From an uncultured bacterium (GTDB lineage Bacteria > Cyanobacteriota > Vampirovibrionia > Gastranaerophilales > Gastranaerophilaceae): a stretch of 64,000 nt of DNA. This document shows, in pieces, positions 8,806-17,969 of this stretch (position 1 is the first letter of the stretch; each line of letters opens with the position of its first letter). Where the stretch lies: positions 62,001 through 126,000 of the forward strand of contig CASGCE010000035.1 in NCBI GenBank assembly GCA_949299935.1, given 5' to 3'. A program made the position numbers and the translations under genes. The notes beneath the pieces were generated by a model. That model made no database searches and had not been told where the DNA came from. It worked only from the letters and a program-made list of their open reading frames with translations.

Positions 8806-9627
8806 TTAAGGCAAAATATGGACACCCGTTCCAATATCCCCGTAACGGCGTCCCCAAGTTTCTTTATAGGAACCTCTGACACGCTGTGCCCCACTTGGAT
8901 TGTAACCGCTATAAGCATCATAAGGACCATTATACCCATGATAACCGTTAACGTATGGAGAATATATTTGGGGCGAAAAACCGGTTGGCATTCCTATAAA
9001 TTGACGATTCATAAAATTTGTGAATGAACCCGCAAGACTTCTTAAACCTCCGGTTGTAGGCGGAAGTGTAAAATACGGGTCATCAGGAAATTCCAAAGAA
9101 AATGCTGCCGGAACGCTGTATTGAGATATGGCTTTTGACAACGTTGAATAACGGCTTTCCAGATCTCCGCCTTGTATTGTACCGAAAATCTGCTCCTCAA
9201 GTCGGGATATCCTATTTGCAATATTATCCGAGTCATATGTCCGGTTAAACAACTTCTTTTCCAGTTTGCACAATTTTTTATTCGTAATAGCTGTTGAAGT
9301 TAAATTGTTATTTTTACAGTTTACAATGATATTGTTCATCCGCTGCTCATAGGTCATATCAGGATATGTTCGGTTAAAGATGTTTTTCTCCAGCCTGTTC
9401 AATCTTACGTCGATATGTTGATGCTCGTATGTCTGCCCTAAAATACTTTTTTCTGCCTGAGTCACTTTGTTGTAATTCAATTTATTATAGCTGTTTTTTT
9501 CAAGTGTTTTAACATTTTCCTGCTTCGGCTGTAACGGCGGAAATCCGTCTTTAGCATAATCGATAGTTTTTGCCTCTACACACAATCCCAAAAACACTAT
9601 GCACAAAATTAATTTCAAATTTCTCAT
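8806..9627 (-). CDS. Secreted protein with L-x-x-L-E...F-x-x-T-Y repeats
   Basis: A 273-residue protein with a signal peptide (hydrophobic core about 6-16, cleavage near VEA-KT). Residues about 60-155 hold repeated units of the form L-E-K-x-I-F-x-R-T-Y followed by R-L-x-R-L-E, of a kind common in exported proteins of cyanobacteria and their relatives. The C-terminal third is rich in G, Y, P and S, typical of surface or matrix proteins. ATG 9627 is chosen because GAGGG lies 9 bases upstream; a TTG two codons earlier is too close to it. It is a single gene on the minus strand; function unknown. Confidence 0.7.
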   Translation of the reverse strand: MRNLKLILCIVFLGLCVEAKTIDYAKDGFPPLQPKQENVKTLEKNSYNKLNYNKVTQAEKSILGQTYEHQHIDVRLNRLEKNIFNRTYPDMTYEQRMNNIIVNCKNNNLTSTAITNKKLCKLEKKLFNRTYDSDNIANRISRLEEQIFGTIQGGDLESRYSTLSKAISQYSVPAAFSLEFPDDPYFTLPPTTGGLRSLAGSFTNFMNRQFIGMPTGFSPQIYSPYVNGYHGYNGPYDAYSGYNPSGAQRVRGSYKETWGRRYGDIGTGVHILP

Positions 9628-9735
9628 ATCGCTCAACCCTCATAAATCAATATTTTGAATATAAAATAAAATTTGTAAAACGGTATTGCCCGTAACGGCT
9701 ATAATTGCAGCTAATTTTTAATATACATTCACAAA

Positions 9736-9764
9736 TTGCCCCACATCAAATTGCATGATAAAAT
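9736..9764 (+). promoter_or_regulatory. Extended -10 promoter giving a leaderless GH38 mRNA
   Basis: TTGCCC at 9736-9741, 17 bases, then TAAAAT at 9759-9764, preceded by TGA (9756-9758). The ATG at 9771 follows after exactly six bases, so the +1 base is expected at or beside the start codon. No Shine-Dalgarno sequence is present. Confidence 0.7.
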
Positions 9765-9770
9765 TACGTC

Positions 9771-11678
9771 ATGAAAAAAAAAGTAATTGCATATCTTCAC
9801 ACACATTGGGACAGAGAATGGTATAGAGAATTTGAAGTTTTCAGACTACGACTGCTGAGAGTTTTTGATAATGTTTTGGAAATGCTCGAAAATAAATCTA
9901 TTCCGTCATTTTATTTTGACGGTCAAGTAGTTGCTCTTTTGGATTATCTGGAAATAAGACCAGAAAAAGAGGCGCAAATACGCAAATTCATAGCACAAAA
10001 AAAACTTTTTATAGGTCCTTTTTATTGTCTGGTGGATGAATTTTTGACTGATAAATCAAGTTTTGAAAAAAATTTGGAAATCGGATTAAAAATATCAAAA
10101 GACTTCGGATGTGAGGACTTTGTGGGATATCTTGCGGATACTTTCGGCCACAGCAAAAATGTCCCGATTATTCTGCAAAAATTCGGAATAGATAAAGCAA
10201 TTGTCTGGAGAGGAGTAGGAAATCTACCCGCAAATTTTTTATTCAACGGTGTAAAAACGGTTAATCTTGTGCGCGGATACTATATGGATGTGTTTTCAAA
10301 CTCGATTTCCATCAAAGAAAAAGCCAACCTGCTTAAAAAAGATTTTGATAAAATTTCCGAAAAAGCCTCAAATTACCTACTTTTGCCAATAGGTGCCGAT
10401 CACCTCGGAGTGGAAAAGAATATTTCCAATCAAATTGCAAATGTAAATAAATATCTTTCAAATTATGAAATTAAGCTTGGCTCACCGTTTGATTACTTTG
10501 AAAAAACAGAGTTTAAAACACAGTATAATGATGAATTACGGGACAATTCAAAAACTTTTATCCTTCAAGGTGCTTATTCTGCAAGAATGAAACTTAAACA
10601 ATATAACGTAAAATGCACTTATATGCTGGAACAAACAGATAAGCTGCAAAAATTTTACGGAAATAAATACGAAACTATAATGGATTATGCTTATAAACTT
10701 TTACTGCAAAATCAAGCGCACGACAGTATTTGCGGATGTTCAACAGACTCGGTTTACAGTGAAACAGTTAATCGATATGAAAAAATTATACAAATAACAA
10801 CTACTATCATTGAGGAATTAAGACTTGAACATCACTTTAATACACCTGTTATGCAAACAACCGAACCTATTGTCGGTTATGATATTTTAAAAGCCGAACA
10901 CGGTTTTGAAAACAAAATTCTTTATGACACTCAAAAAATTCCGACAACAGAGGACTACAAAATAATATACACTATCAAAAAATCCCCACAAAACCTCACC
11001 GGTACTAACATTACCGTAAATGACGGAAAACTTTTTGTAGGAAATATTCAAGTTGAATTTGTAATTCGCAAAGACAAAGGTGACTCATACAATTTCGGAG
11101 CAGTTAAGGGCGATTACGGAAAAAAAGCCGAAATTTTCGGATTGGGCAAAAATATCATAAAAACAAGCTTTTTTGATGTTGAATTTTATCCGAGTGAAAA
11201 TCTTATTAACTTCAAAATTGAGTGGAACAATAAATTCAGAAATAAACTTTGGCAAGTAAAATTTTTACTGCCTAACCCTATAACAGAAACTTTTTCAGAG
11301 GATATGAATACCATTATCCGCCGAGAATTCAACCCTGATTATGACCTGCTGAAACACCTGCCTGAAAAACGCGGACTTGAAGCCAAAACCAATTTTGCAC
11401 CAATGCAAAGGCTTGTATGGGCCCAAGGGGTCGGAATAATAACAAAAGGCTTAACCGAATACGAAGTTTTTGGAAACGGTCTTTCAATAACGCTGTTAAG
11501 AAGTATAGGAATAATCTCAAACCCTCACAACCCTTCACGCACAACACCCGCCGGCCCGCCGATTAAGGTTCCAAAAGCTCAACAATTAGGCAAAAATTCA
11601 GCAGAATTTTCCGTCGGATTCTTCGATGTTAATGGCTACCAAAAATACATTGATGAAGTATTTCCGTCCTTTGTCTGA
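9771..11678 (+). CDS. Glycoside hydrolase family 38 alpha-mannosidase
   Basis: A 635-residue enzyme expected to hydrolyse terminal alpha-mannosides. The N-terminal zinc-binding motif H-T-H-W-D-R-E-W-Y (about 10-18) is diagnostic. A-D-T-F-G-H-S near 122-128 carries the catalytic nucleophile Asp, and H-D-S-I-C-G-C-S near 318-325 is the third conserved block. There is no signal peptide, so action is probably cytoplasmic on imported oligosaccharides. At 635 residues it is shorter than most GH38 enzymes (800-1000), with a reduced C-terminal beta region. It is monocistronic. Specificity (alpha-1,2, -1,3 or -1,6) cannot be told. Confidence 0.9.
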   Translation: MKKKVIAYLHTHWDREWYREFEVFRLRLLRVFDNVLEMLENKSIPSFYFDGQVVALLDYLEIRPEKEAQIRKFIAQKKLFIGPFYCLVDEFLTDKSSFEKNLEIGLKISKDFGCEDFVGYLADTFGHSKNVPIILQKFGIDKAIVWRGVGNLPANFLFNGVKTVNLVRGYYMDVFSNSISIKEKANLLKKDFDKISEKASNYLLLPIGADHLGVEKNISNQIANVNKYLSNYEIKLGSPFDYFEKTEFKTQYNDELRDNSKTFILQGAYSARMKLKQYNVKCTYMLEQTDKLQKFYGNKYETIMDYAYKLLLQNQAHDSICGCSTDSVYSETVNRYEKIIQITTTIIEELRLEHHFNTPVMQTTEPIVGYDILKAEHGFENKILYDTQKIPTTEDYKIIYTIKKSPQNLTGTNITVNDGKLFVGNIQVEFVIRKDKGDSYNFGAVKGDYGKKAEIFGLGKNIIKTSFFDVEFYPSENLINFKIEWNNKFRNKLWQVKFLLPNPITETFSEDMNTIIRREFNPDYDLLKHLPEKRGLEAKTNFAPMQRLVWAQGVGIITKGLTEYEVFGNGLSITLLRSIGIISNPHNPSRTTPAGPPIKVPKAQQLGKNSAEFSVGFFDVNGYQKYIDEVFPSFV

Positions 11679-11696
11679 TATGAACGTATAATAAAA

Positions 11697-11732
11697 AACC
11701 CTATCTTTCGATAGAGTTCGGAATTCTTTTTT
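11697..11732 (+). terminator. Probable terminator after the GH38 gene
   Basis: AACCCTATC (11697-11705) and GATAGAGTT (11710-11718) pair in 8 of 9 positions with a 4-base loop. A T run (11727-11732) follows after a short gap, which makes it a weaker candidate than the other terminators here. Confidence 0.5.
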
Positions 11733-11992
11733 CGTAATTCCTCGTGTGTAGAAGGTTAGTGTGTAGTAGGTAGTGTATTATGTATCTCGTGTTTATTTAA
11801 TCAATTCTTACATATTAATAAAGTATTTTTAAAGTATATAATTGCTATATAAATATAATATATTTACAAAAGTTAACATTTTTTCAAAATCGAAGCAGAA
11901 AGCATTGTCACAATAGTTAACCAAAATACAAAAATAACTTGACCTTTTGGCAAAAAATTTATATTCTTAAATCATGGAAAGAAGGGCAAAAT
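11733..11992. other. AT-rich leader region of glnA
   Basis: No gene is seen. It holds two copies of GTGTGTAG (11744-11751 and 11759-11766) and two copies of CTCGTGT, which could be regulator sites. I looked for the cyanobacterial NtcA site GTA-N8-TAC in 11740-11990 and found none. AT-rich stretches such as TATAATATAT near 11860 could be promoter elements, but no convincing -35/-10 pair stands out. Confidence 0.4.
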
Positions 11993-13357
11993 ATGAAAGA
12001 ATTTAAACACACAAGGCTGGACAACCGACAATTTACGGAAGATGACATTAAAGGATACATCAAAGAATACAATATAAAATTTATAAAACTCCAGTTTGTA
12101 GACATAAACGGACAAGTAAAAAACCTAACAATACCATCAGAGCATATAGATAAGGCTCTGGCAAATGAAATGATGCTTGACGGTTCATCAATAAAAGGTT
12201 TCCGAAGCATAGAGACTTCCGACATGGTATTTCATCCGGACATAAATTCATTTCAAATACTGCCCTGGAGGGAAAAAGACGGAATAACCTCTGCCAGACT
12301 AATATGCGATATATACAATTCAGACGGGACACCGTTTGAGGGTTGTCCCCGCTGCAATTTAAAGCGGGTAATGAAAGAAGCTGAAAAAATGGGTTTTTCA
12401 ATGAATGTCGGACCTGAAGCTGAGTTTTTCTTGTTTGCCAAAGATAAAGACGGAAAGGTGACAACAACAACACAAGACAGAGCGGGATATTACGATGTCG
12501 GGCCGGAGGATTTGGGAGAAGATGTACGCGAGGATATCGTATTAACACTTAAGGAAATGAGATTTGATATAGAAGCCTCCCATCACGAAGTGGCAGACGG
12601 ACAACACGAAATTGATTTCAGATACACAGACATTTTAACTGCGGCGGATAACGTTGTAACTTTCAGAATTGCCGTAAAAGCGATAGCAGCGAAACACAAT
12701 TTTCATGCAACATTTATGCCCAAACCTATATACGGTATAAACGGCTCGGGGATGCACTGCAATGTTTCATTATTTAAAGACGGTAAAAATGCTTTTTATG
12801 ACGAAAATAATGAATATCAGCTTTCGGATATAGCAAAATACTCAATAGGCGGCATGCTGAAACACGTAAGAAATATCACCGCAATAACAAACCCGACAGT
12901 GAACAGCTACAAGCGACTGGTACCCGGTTATGAAGCGCCTGTATATTTGGCATGGTCACTTGCTAACAGGAGTGCCCTTTTAAGGGTACCCGCAAAACGC
13001 GGGAATGCAACACGGGTTGAATTAAGATCTCCCGATCCTGCGTGCAACCCTTATCTGGCATTTGCAGCTATTTTAGAAGCTTGTCTTGACGGGGTACGCA
13101 ATAAAATTGACCCGCCGGCACCTGTTGAAAGCAATATTTATCAGCTTACTTCTAAAGAGCGCAAAAAACAAAGAATTGATTCCTTGCCGGGAAGCCTTGC
13201 CGAAGCACTTGAACAACTCGACAAATCACTTGTTGCAAGAGCGGCACTGGGAGAACATATTTTCAATGAATTTATGTCATCAAAACGTAAGGAGTGGGAT
13301 TCTTTTAGAACATATGTTTCTAAATGGGAAATTGATAGATACCTTGAAAGATATTAA
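11993..13357 (+). CDS. glnA: Glutamine synthetase, type I
   Basis: A 454-residue enzyme making glutamine from glutamate, ammonia and ATP. Beta-grasp N-terminal domain with F-V-D-I-N-G and L-D-G-S-S-I-K-G-F; catalytic blocks G-P-E-A-E-F-F, then N-G-S-G-M-H-C-N, then N-S-Y-K-R-L-V-P-G-Y-E-A-P and R-V-E-L-R-S-P-D. The length and the region around N-I-Y-Q-L-T resemble the GSI-alpha type of Bacillus and many anaerobes, which is not adenylylated, rather than the N-L-Y-D-L-P-P type. The start at 11993 has GAAGGG 6 bases upstream; an upstream in-frame start at 11939 lacks a ribosome-binding site. Confidence 0.96.
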   Translation: MKEFKHTRLDNRQFTEDDIKGYIKEYNIKFIKLQFVDINGQVKNLTIPSEHIDKALANEMMLDGSSIKGFRSIETSDMVFHPDINSFQILPWREKDGITSARLICDIYNSDGTPFEGCPRCNLKRVMKEAEKMGFSMNVGPEAEFFLFAKDKDGKVTTTTQDRAGYYDVGPEDLGEDVREDIVLTLKEMRFDIEASHHEVADGQHEIDFRYTDILTAADNVVTFRIAVKAIAAKHNFHATFMPKPIYGINGSGMHCNVSLFKDGKNAFYDENNEYQLSDIAKYSIGGMLKHVRNITAITNPTVNSYKRLVPGYEAPVYLAWSLANRSALLRVPAKRGNATRVELRSPDPACNPYLAFAAILEACLDGVRNKIDPPAPVESNIYQLTSKERKKQRIDSLPGSLAEALEQLDKSLVARAALGEHIFNEFMSSKRKEWDSFRTYVSKWEIDRYLERY

Positions 13358-13399
13358 ATTAGTTATAAACAACCAAAATATAACAAGACTTTAAGGTAA

Positions 13400-13428
13400 T
13401 TGACACGTTTTGTTTAGCATGTTATAAA
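13400..13428 (+). promoter_or_regulatory. Consensus promoter of the glycogen-synthase-like gene
   Basis: TTGACA (13400-13405), a 17-base spacer and TATAAA (13423-13428) preceded by TGT. The predicted leader is about 90 bases. Confidence 0.8.
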
Positions 13429-13525
13429 ATAGATAACTTTAGTGTTTGTAACAAATTATTTAGCGGCGGAACTTTTACCCGCAAATTTTTTTTTCACGTG
13501 CATTCTGATGAAAAAAGGAGAAGGT

Positions 13526-16282
13526 ATGCTATCTGTACAAAAAATCGGATTTCAAGGCGAAAATTCAAATCTTTTGGTGCAAAATCTCAACAGTAAAAAA
13601 ACTGACACGCAACTACCCACTTTAACTAAAAACGAATTACCGGCACAAAGTACGACCGAAAAAATTTCAACCGGCAAACAACACAACAAAGCAGTTATAT
13701 ATGGGAGTTCGATAGTTGCAATAGCTGCAGCAGGTATTACGACCATTTACGGAATAAAAAGCGGCAGACTCAATAAAAAGTACTCAGCAGCAATAAATGA
13801 ATTTTCAAACGAATTGCAAAATTCATTAAAAGGATTTGCAAATGAATTAAACGAGTTAAAAAACCTGACAGGTAGTAGCCTAAAAAACTTTCAACAAAGG
13901 ATAAAGGATTTAGGGGAATTTCACGACAACTGGATAAAAGCGGTTGAAAAGAAGGCAGATCAAGCAATTAACAAACCCACCCAAATAAAAATTGAAGAAC
14001 GAATCAGTACCGAACGAAATTTAGCATCAATAGACGGTTTAAACCTGCTTCAAAACCTAAACAACAAAAATGAGAGGAAATTGCTGCCGGAAAATTTAGC
14101 CCAAAAACTTCAAAAAACTGCAGAAAAATATATAAACGGAGAGGCAGAACCAATAACGAAACTAAACAAAAATTCAACAGTATGGTCTTTGACAGCGGAA
14201 TCAATTCCGGAAAAGGAAGGTGGACTTGGGGAAGTACCCGTTCAAATAGCAAAAAATCTTACAAACGAACTCGGGATAGATAATTACCTGGTAAGACCTT
14301 TAAACGAAATTAAAGGATTATCTAAAATAGTCAGTGAGGATGGCAAATATACTTACCAATACGGCAGCACAAAAATGCCGGTGGATAAAGTAATGGAATT
14401 CAAGATGCCTGTATATAGAAACAGTCGTTACTATGATGAGAATGTAGAAATATTTTACGGTATAGATCCTACCTTCAATTACAAACGACTAATGTTCAAA
14501 AACGATACATATTTTTCTGCCAAAAGTCTGTACGAAAGTTCACAAGCAGTTTCGGAAACAGAAAGGTACGCTTTTTTCCCGAAAGCGGTATATGAATTTT
14601 TGAAAATAAAACACGACCCGAATTCAATGACATCCTATACAATAACGAACAAAGCGTTGTTTGATATGATTAACCCGCCGGATGCAATGATTGCAAATGA
14701 CTGGCACGCTGCAGCAATGCCGGCCTTGACAAAATTAAAGGCGCCGGTTGAAGCGGCAATGGGTGATTTAAACAAAAAAGCCGCCCAAAAGATAGAAAAA
14801 ATGAATATCGTTGAATTTATACACAATGCAGACTATCAGGGCACCAGTTGGGCTCACTCCTCTGAGATATTGAATACGCTTTTTGATAAATATGCGCTTG
14901 ATATATACGAAAATGCAAACAGCGGATTTATGGAAAACGGTATACAAAAAGTGCTGACAGTAGAAGGCGGAGTAAATTTAGCTAATTTATCAGCGATGTG
15001 TGCGAATAAACTTAAACCAGTATCTCCTACATATGCGAAAGAATTGGCACAACAGTTTGAAAGAAGTCGTTCGCTACAACACGTGTTTGATATAAGACTA
15101 CAAAAGGGCACAATGAAAGGTCACAGCAATGGCTGGGATAAGTCGGTTAATGCAGTTAGCCTTAATAATTTAAACAAGTTTAACGAAAACCTGAATAAAG
15201 ATAAATGCATGATATTCCAATCAATTATTGAAAATATAAAGGGTTTAAGCGACACAGAAGCAAAAGTAATTAATGATGTGTTCAAAAACATCGACAATGG
15301 CACTGTTAAATATAGCAATTTTTCAATGGTACTTGATACTTTGAAAAAACTTAATATAAAGAAATTAGATGAAGTATTAGAACAACTGGATAAAGATTCA
15401 ATAATATATCTGAGAGCCTTCAAACCTGTATCATTAGATGATGGAATAACAACTGTTATGGAAAACAGACTTCATAACAAGGAGATGGTACTTGGCTATT
15501 TAAAGAGAATGGTAGACTACAACCGCAAAACCAATTCGGAATTTTTCAATATAAAAAACAGTAACCTAACAGATCTTTCAGGAATAGATTGGAACAAGCT
15601 TGATGAAATTCCGGTAATAAACATGGGGACACGTTTTTGTGATCAAAAAGGTATAGATATAGCTTGCGGAACAATCGAATCAATTATAAACGACTGGAAC
15701 AAATTATATCCCAACAGACAAAAACCGATATTTATAATAGGCGGAGTGGATAGCGAAGGCGGGAAATACCGAAACATGGCAATGAATATGAAACAAAGAC
15801 TAGGAGAAAAAGGTAAGCAAGTAGTATACATGGATGGTTTTTTGCCAAATAATATACTCCAAGCGGGTTCAGACTTCACCTGGTTTCCGAGCCACTTTGA
15901 ACCGGACGGCTCAAAGTGGGAATCACTATACAAAGGCACACCGGTCATAGCAACGCGTGTAGGCGGACACGTTGATAGTATAACAGACGGATTTAACGGA
16001 TTTTTAACCCGAAGAACAATTCCGCAAATAAAAGAATCCGGTTATGATTACCTGGATACGATGGTATATGATTTCAAAGAAGCCAACTTAAAAGCGCTAA
16101 ATACCTTCTTTGACAAGACTAAATACACACAAATGGTAGAGAATTCATTAAAAGGTGATGCAAGCTGGCTTATAAAAGACAAAGACGGAAAAATAACTGG
16201 GGGTGCCTTGCTTGAGCACATGCAAGATTTAGGTTTTGAATTTAAAGATTTTCCTCAAATTTCTGAAAAAGCGATAATATAA
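13526..16282 (+). CDS. Large glycogen/starch-synthase-like glycosyltransferase (GT5 type)
   Basis: A 918-residue protein. An N-terminal K-I-G-F-Q-G-E motif (about 4-10) is followed by a single hydrophobic helix (about 55-76), a coiled region, then a GT5-like N-domain with E-G-G-L-G-E-V-P near 235 (K-x-G-G-L-x-D-V in classical enzymes), N-D-W-H-A-A near 391 and H-N-A-D-Y-Q-G-T near 432. About 300 residues of helical insertion separate this from the nucleotide-sugar C-domain, with F-I-I-G-G near 735, P-S-H-F-E-P-D-G near 790 and a G-T-P-V-I-A-T-R-V-G-G-H segment. The lysine of the classical K-x-G-G-L is replaced. GGAG lies 8 bases before the ATG. Likely ADP- or UDP-sugar dependent; the product is unknown and catalytic competence uncertain. 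Confidence 0.75.
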   Translation: MLSVQKIGFQGENSNLLVQNLNSKKTDTQLPTLTKNELPAQSTTEKISTGKQHNKAVIYGSSIVAIAAAGITTIYGIKSGRLNKKYSAAINEFSNELQNSLKGFANELNELKNLTGSSLKNFQQRIKDLGEFHDNWIKAVEKKADQAINKPTQIKIEERISTERNLASIDGLNLLQNLNNKNERKLLPENLAQKLQKTAEKYINGEAEPITKLNKNSTVWSLTAESIPEKEGGLGEVPVQIAKNLTNELGIDNYLVRPLNEIKGLSKIVSEDGKYTYQYGSTKMPVDKVMEFKMPVYRNSRYYDENVEIFYGIDPTFNYKRLMFKNDTYFSAKSLYESSQAVSETERYAFFPKAVYEFLKIKHDPNSMTSYTITNKALFDMINPPDAMIANDWHAAAMPALTKLKAPVEAAMGDLNKKAAQKIEKMNIVEFIHNADYQGTSWAHSSEILNTLFDKYALDIYENANSGFMENGIQKVLTVEGGVNLANLSAMCANKLKPVSPTYAKELAQQFERSRSLQHVFDIRLQKGTMKGHSNGWDKSVNAVSLNNLNKFNENLNKDKCMIFQSIIENIKGLSDTEAKVINDVFKNIDNGTVKYSNFSMVLDTLKKLNIKKLDEVLEQLDKDSIIYLRAFKPVSLDDGITTVMENRLHNKEMVLGYLKRMVDYNRKTNSEFFNIKNSNLTDLSGIDWNKLDEIPVINMGTRFCDQKGIDIACGTIESIINDWNKLYPNRQKPIFIIGGVDSEGGKYRNMAMNMKQRLGEKGKQVVYMDGFLPNNILQAGSDFTWFPSHFEPDGSKWESLYKGTPVIATRVGGHVDSITDGFNGFLTRRTIPQIKESGYDYLDTMVYDFKEANLKALNTFFDKTKYTQMVENSLKGDASWLIKDKDGKITGGALLEHMQDLGFEFKDFPQISEKAII

Positions 16283-16300
16283 ACTTTTATCACATTTAAA

Positions 16301-16331
16301 AACAAAGGCGTTAAAATACGCCTTGTTTTTT
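16301..16331 (+). terminator. Terminator of the glycogen-synthase-like gene
   Basis: AAGGCGT (16305-16311) pairs with ACGCCTT (16318-16324), followed by a T-rich tract. A TATAAT box for nupC (16333-16338) begins right behind it. Confidence 0.75.
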
Positions 16332-16369
16332 GTATAATTAAAATGTAAAAAAGTTAATAAAGGTTTAAA

Positions 16370-17641
16370 ATGGAAAGATTTTTCGGAATATTCGGAATAA
16401 TATTTATATTTATTATAGCATTTTTGATGTCAAATAACAGAAAGGCAATAAATTATAAAACAATATCAACAGGTTTTGTATTGCAGATATTACTTGCAGT
16501 ATTTGTGTTCAAGGTGCCGTTAGGACAAAAATTATTTTTAGCAATAGGTGCATTTATTCAAAAGATACTAGAATTTGCGAAAGAAGGGGGTCAATTTGTA
16601 TTTGGCACACTAATGGACAACAAGTGGGAAGTGACAAATGGAGGGCAAATTTTCGCATTACAGTTAATAAGCTCCATAATTTTTATGATGATATTGGTTA
16701 ACATGCTATATTATTACGGGATAATGCAACGAATAGTAGCATTATTGGGACGGGGCATGAACAAATTAATGTCGGTTTCCGGAGCGGAAGCGTTATCAAA
16801 CGTAGCAAGTGCGTTTGTAGGACAAATTGTGGCACAAATTATGATAAAACCGTACTTACCGAAGCTTACCAGATCAGAGCTACTGGCATCAATGGCAGGT
16901 AGTATGGCGTGTATATCCGGAGCTACAATGCCAATATATATAGGAATGGGGATTCCGGCATCATACATACTTGCTTCCTCAATTATGGCAGCACCCGGGG
17001 CACTAGTAATATCAAAAATAGTTTATCCGGAAGTTAACACACCTGAAACGAGCGAAAACTTTCAAGTCAATTTCAGTAAAAGAAAAAGAACACACGCAAA
17101 TGTATTTGACGCAATTTCCGCAGGAGCATCAGAGGGTATGAAAGTTGCAATCAATGTTACAGCAATGATTTTAGCACTTATAGCATTAGTTGCGATGATA
17201 GATTGGTTTTTAGGGAACATTGGTGGATTAATTGTCAAATATATTCACATAAATACTGTTTTTGGAATGGATTTAGCACACTTGTCATTGAAGATGATTT
17301 TGGGTAAAATTTTTGCTATATTTGCATTTTTAATGGGAGTTCCTCTAAGTGAAGCTACGAGCGTAGGAAGTCTTATGGGGACAAAACTTGTTTTGAATGA
17401 AATGGTTGCCTATGTAGATTTGTCGAATATGCAACAAATCTTATCCGAAAAAAGTTTTTTAATAGCCAGTTTTGCACTGTGCAGTTTTGGTAATTTCGGT
17501 TCAATTGCAATTCAATTGGGAGGTATAGGAGAGCTTGCACCAAACCAACGTAAAAATCTTGCAAGACTTGGGGTCAGAGCCTTAATTTGCGGGACTTTAA
17601 CGTGTTATATGTCTGCAGCAATAGCCGGCATTCTTTTCTAA
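16370..17641 (+). CDS. nupC: Concentrative nucleoside transporter (CNT/NupC family)
   Basis: A 423-residue polytopic inner-membrane protein that would import nucleosides by H+ or Na+ symport. Conserved landmarks are the central G-x-x-x-A-L-S-N-V-A-S-A-F-V-G-Q and A-x-x-I-x-x-Y-L segment, then M-A-G-S-M-A-C-I-S-G, and S-S-I-M-A-A-P-G-A-L, all typical of the CNT core. The C-terminal G-N-F-G-S-I-A-I-Q-L-G-G-I-G is also a family hallmark. The length is normal. TATAAT at 16333-16338 provides a -10 box just after the previous terminator, and AAAGG precedes the ATG. Confidence 0.93.
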   Translation: MERFFGIFGIIFIFIIAFLMSNNRKAINYKTISTGFVLQILLAVFVFKVPLGQKLFLAIGAFIQKILEFAKEGGQFVFGTLMDNKWEVTNGGQIFALQLISSIIFMMILVNMLYYYGIMQRIVALLGRGMNKLMSVSGAEALSNVASAFVGQIVAQIMIKPYLPKLTRSELLASMAGSMACISGATMPIYIGMGIPASYILASSIMAAPGALVISKIVYPEVNTPETSENFQVNFSKRKRTHANVFDAISAGASEGMKVAINVTAMILALIALVAMIDWFLGNIGGLIVKYIHINTVFGMDLAHLSLKMILGKIFAIFAFLMGVPLSEATSVGSLMGTKLVLNEMVAYVDLSNMQQILSEKSFLIASFALCSFGNFGSIAIQLGGIGELAPNQRKNLARLGVRALICGTLTCYMSAAIAGILF

Positions 17642-17660
17642 ACACAAAACAGCACAACTG

Positions 17661-17679
17661 ACGCTTATTAAATAAGCGT
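17661..17679 (+). terminator. Hairpin after nupC
   Basis: ACGCTTATT and AATAAGCGT form a perfect 9-bp stem with almost no loop, 20 bases after the nupC stop. No clean T run follows, so its terminator function is doubtful. Confidence 0.4.
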
Positions 17680-17763
17680 ACAAACAACACTTTTTATTCT
17701 CTAAACTCCCCTACTTGGCGTTGGAACAACCTCAACAAATAAACGTCTTTAATTTTAGAGGTT

Positions 17764-17859
17764 TTAGCCTTCCGTTGTCAGTTCTTCCCAGATGCTGGGA
17801 ACAACAATCAACGCAGTATAAACGATAAAACCAAACAGAATTAAATTAATAGCTTCCAT
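17764..17859 (-). CDS. Predicted 31-residue single-span membrane peptide
   Basis: A small open reading frame, too short for usual gene callers. Translation starts M-E-A-I-N-L-I-L-F-G-F-I-V-Y and continues as a hydrophobic helix to about residue 23, ending with an acidic tail W-E-E-L-T-T-E-G. AAGGAG lies exactly 6 bases before the ATG, one of the best ribosome-binding sites in the window. It fills an otherwise empty 328-bp gap between nupC and the next gene. The helix-plus-short-tail form resembles small subunits of membrane complexes, but I recognise no family. Confidence 0.6.
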   Translation of the reverse strand: MEAINLILFGFIVYTALIVVPSIWEELTTEG

Positions 17860-17949
17860 GACATGCTCCTTTTGTCACAAGTATATTATTCCCATTTGGA
17901 TATAAAGATTAACATAAATTGTAATAATTATAGCAAAAAAAAAATAAAG

Positions 17950-17958
17950 TGCTATAAT
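17950..17958 (+). promoter_or_regulatory. Extended -10 promoter of the zinc-ribbon gene
   Basis: TGC directly precedes TATAAT (17953-17958). The ATG is 11 bases downstream, with GAGAGGG between, so the leader is only a few bases long. Confidence 0.6.
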
Positions 17959-17969
17959 GAGAGGGTAAT

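Noticed and set aside
11740-11990. NtcA-type site GTA-N8-TAC before glnA
   Set aside because: Each GTA in the region was checked and none has TAC at the required distance.
12081-12548. 155-codon minus-strand frame inside glnA
   Set aside because: Antisense of a clear glutamine synthetase; no site or motif.
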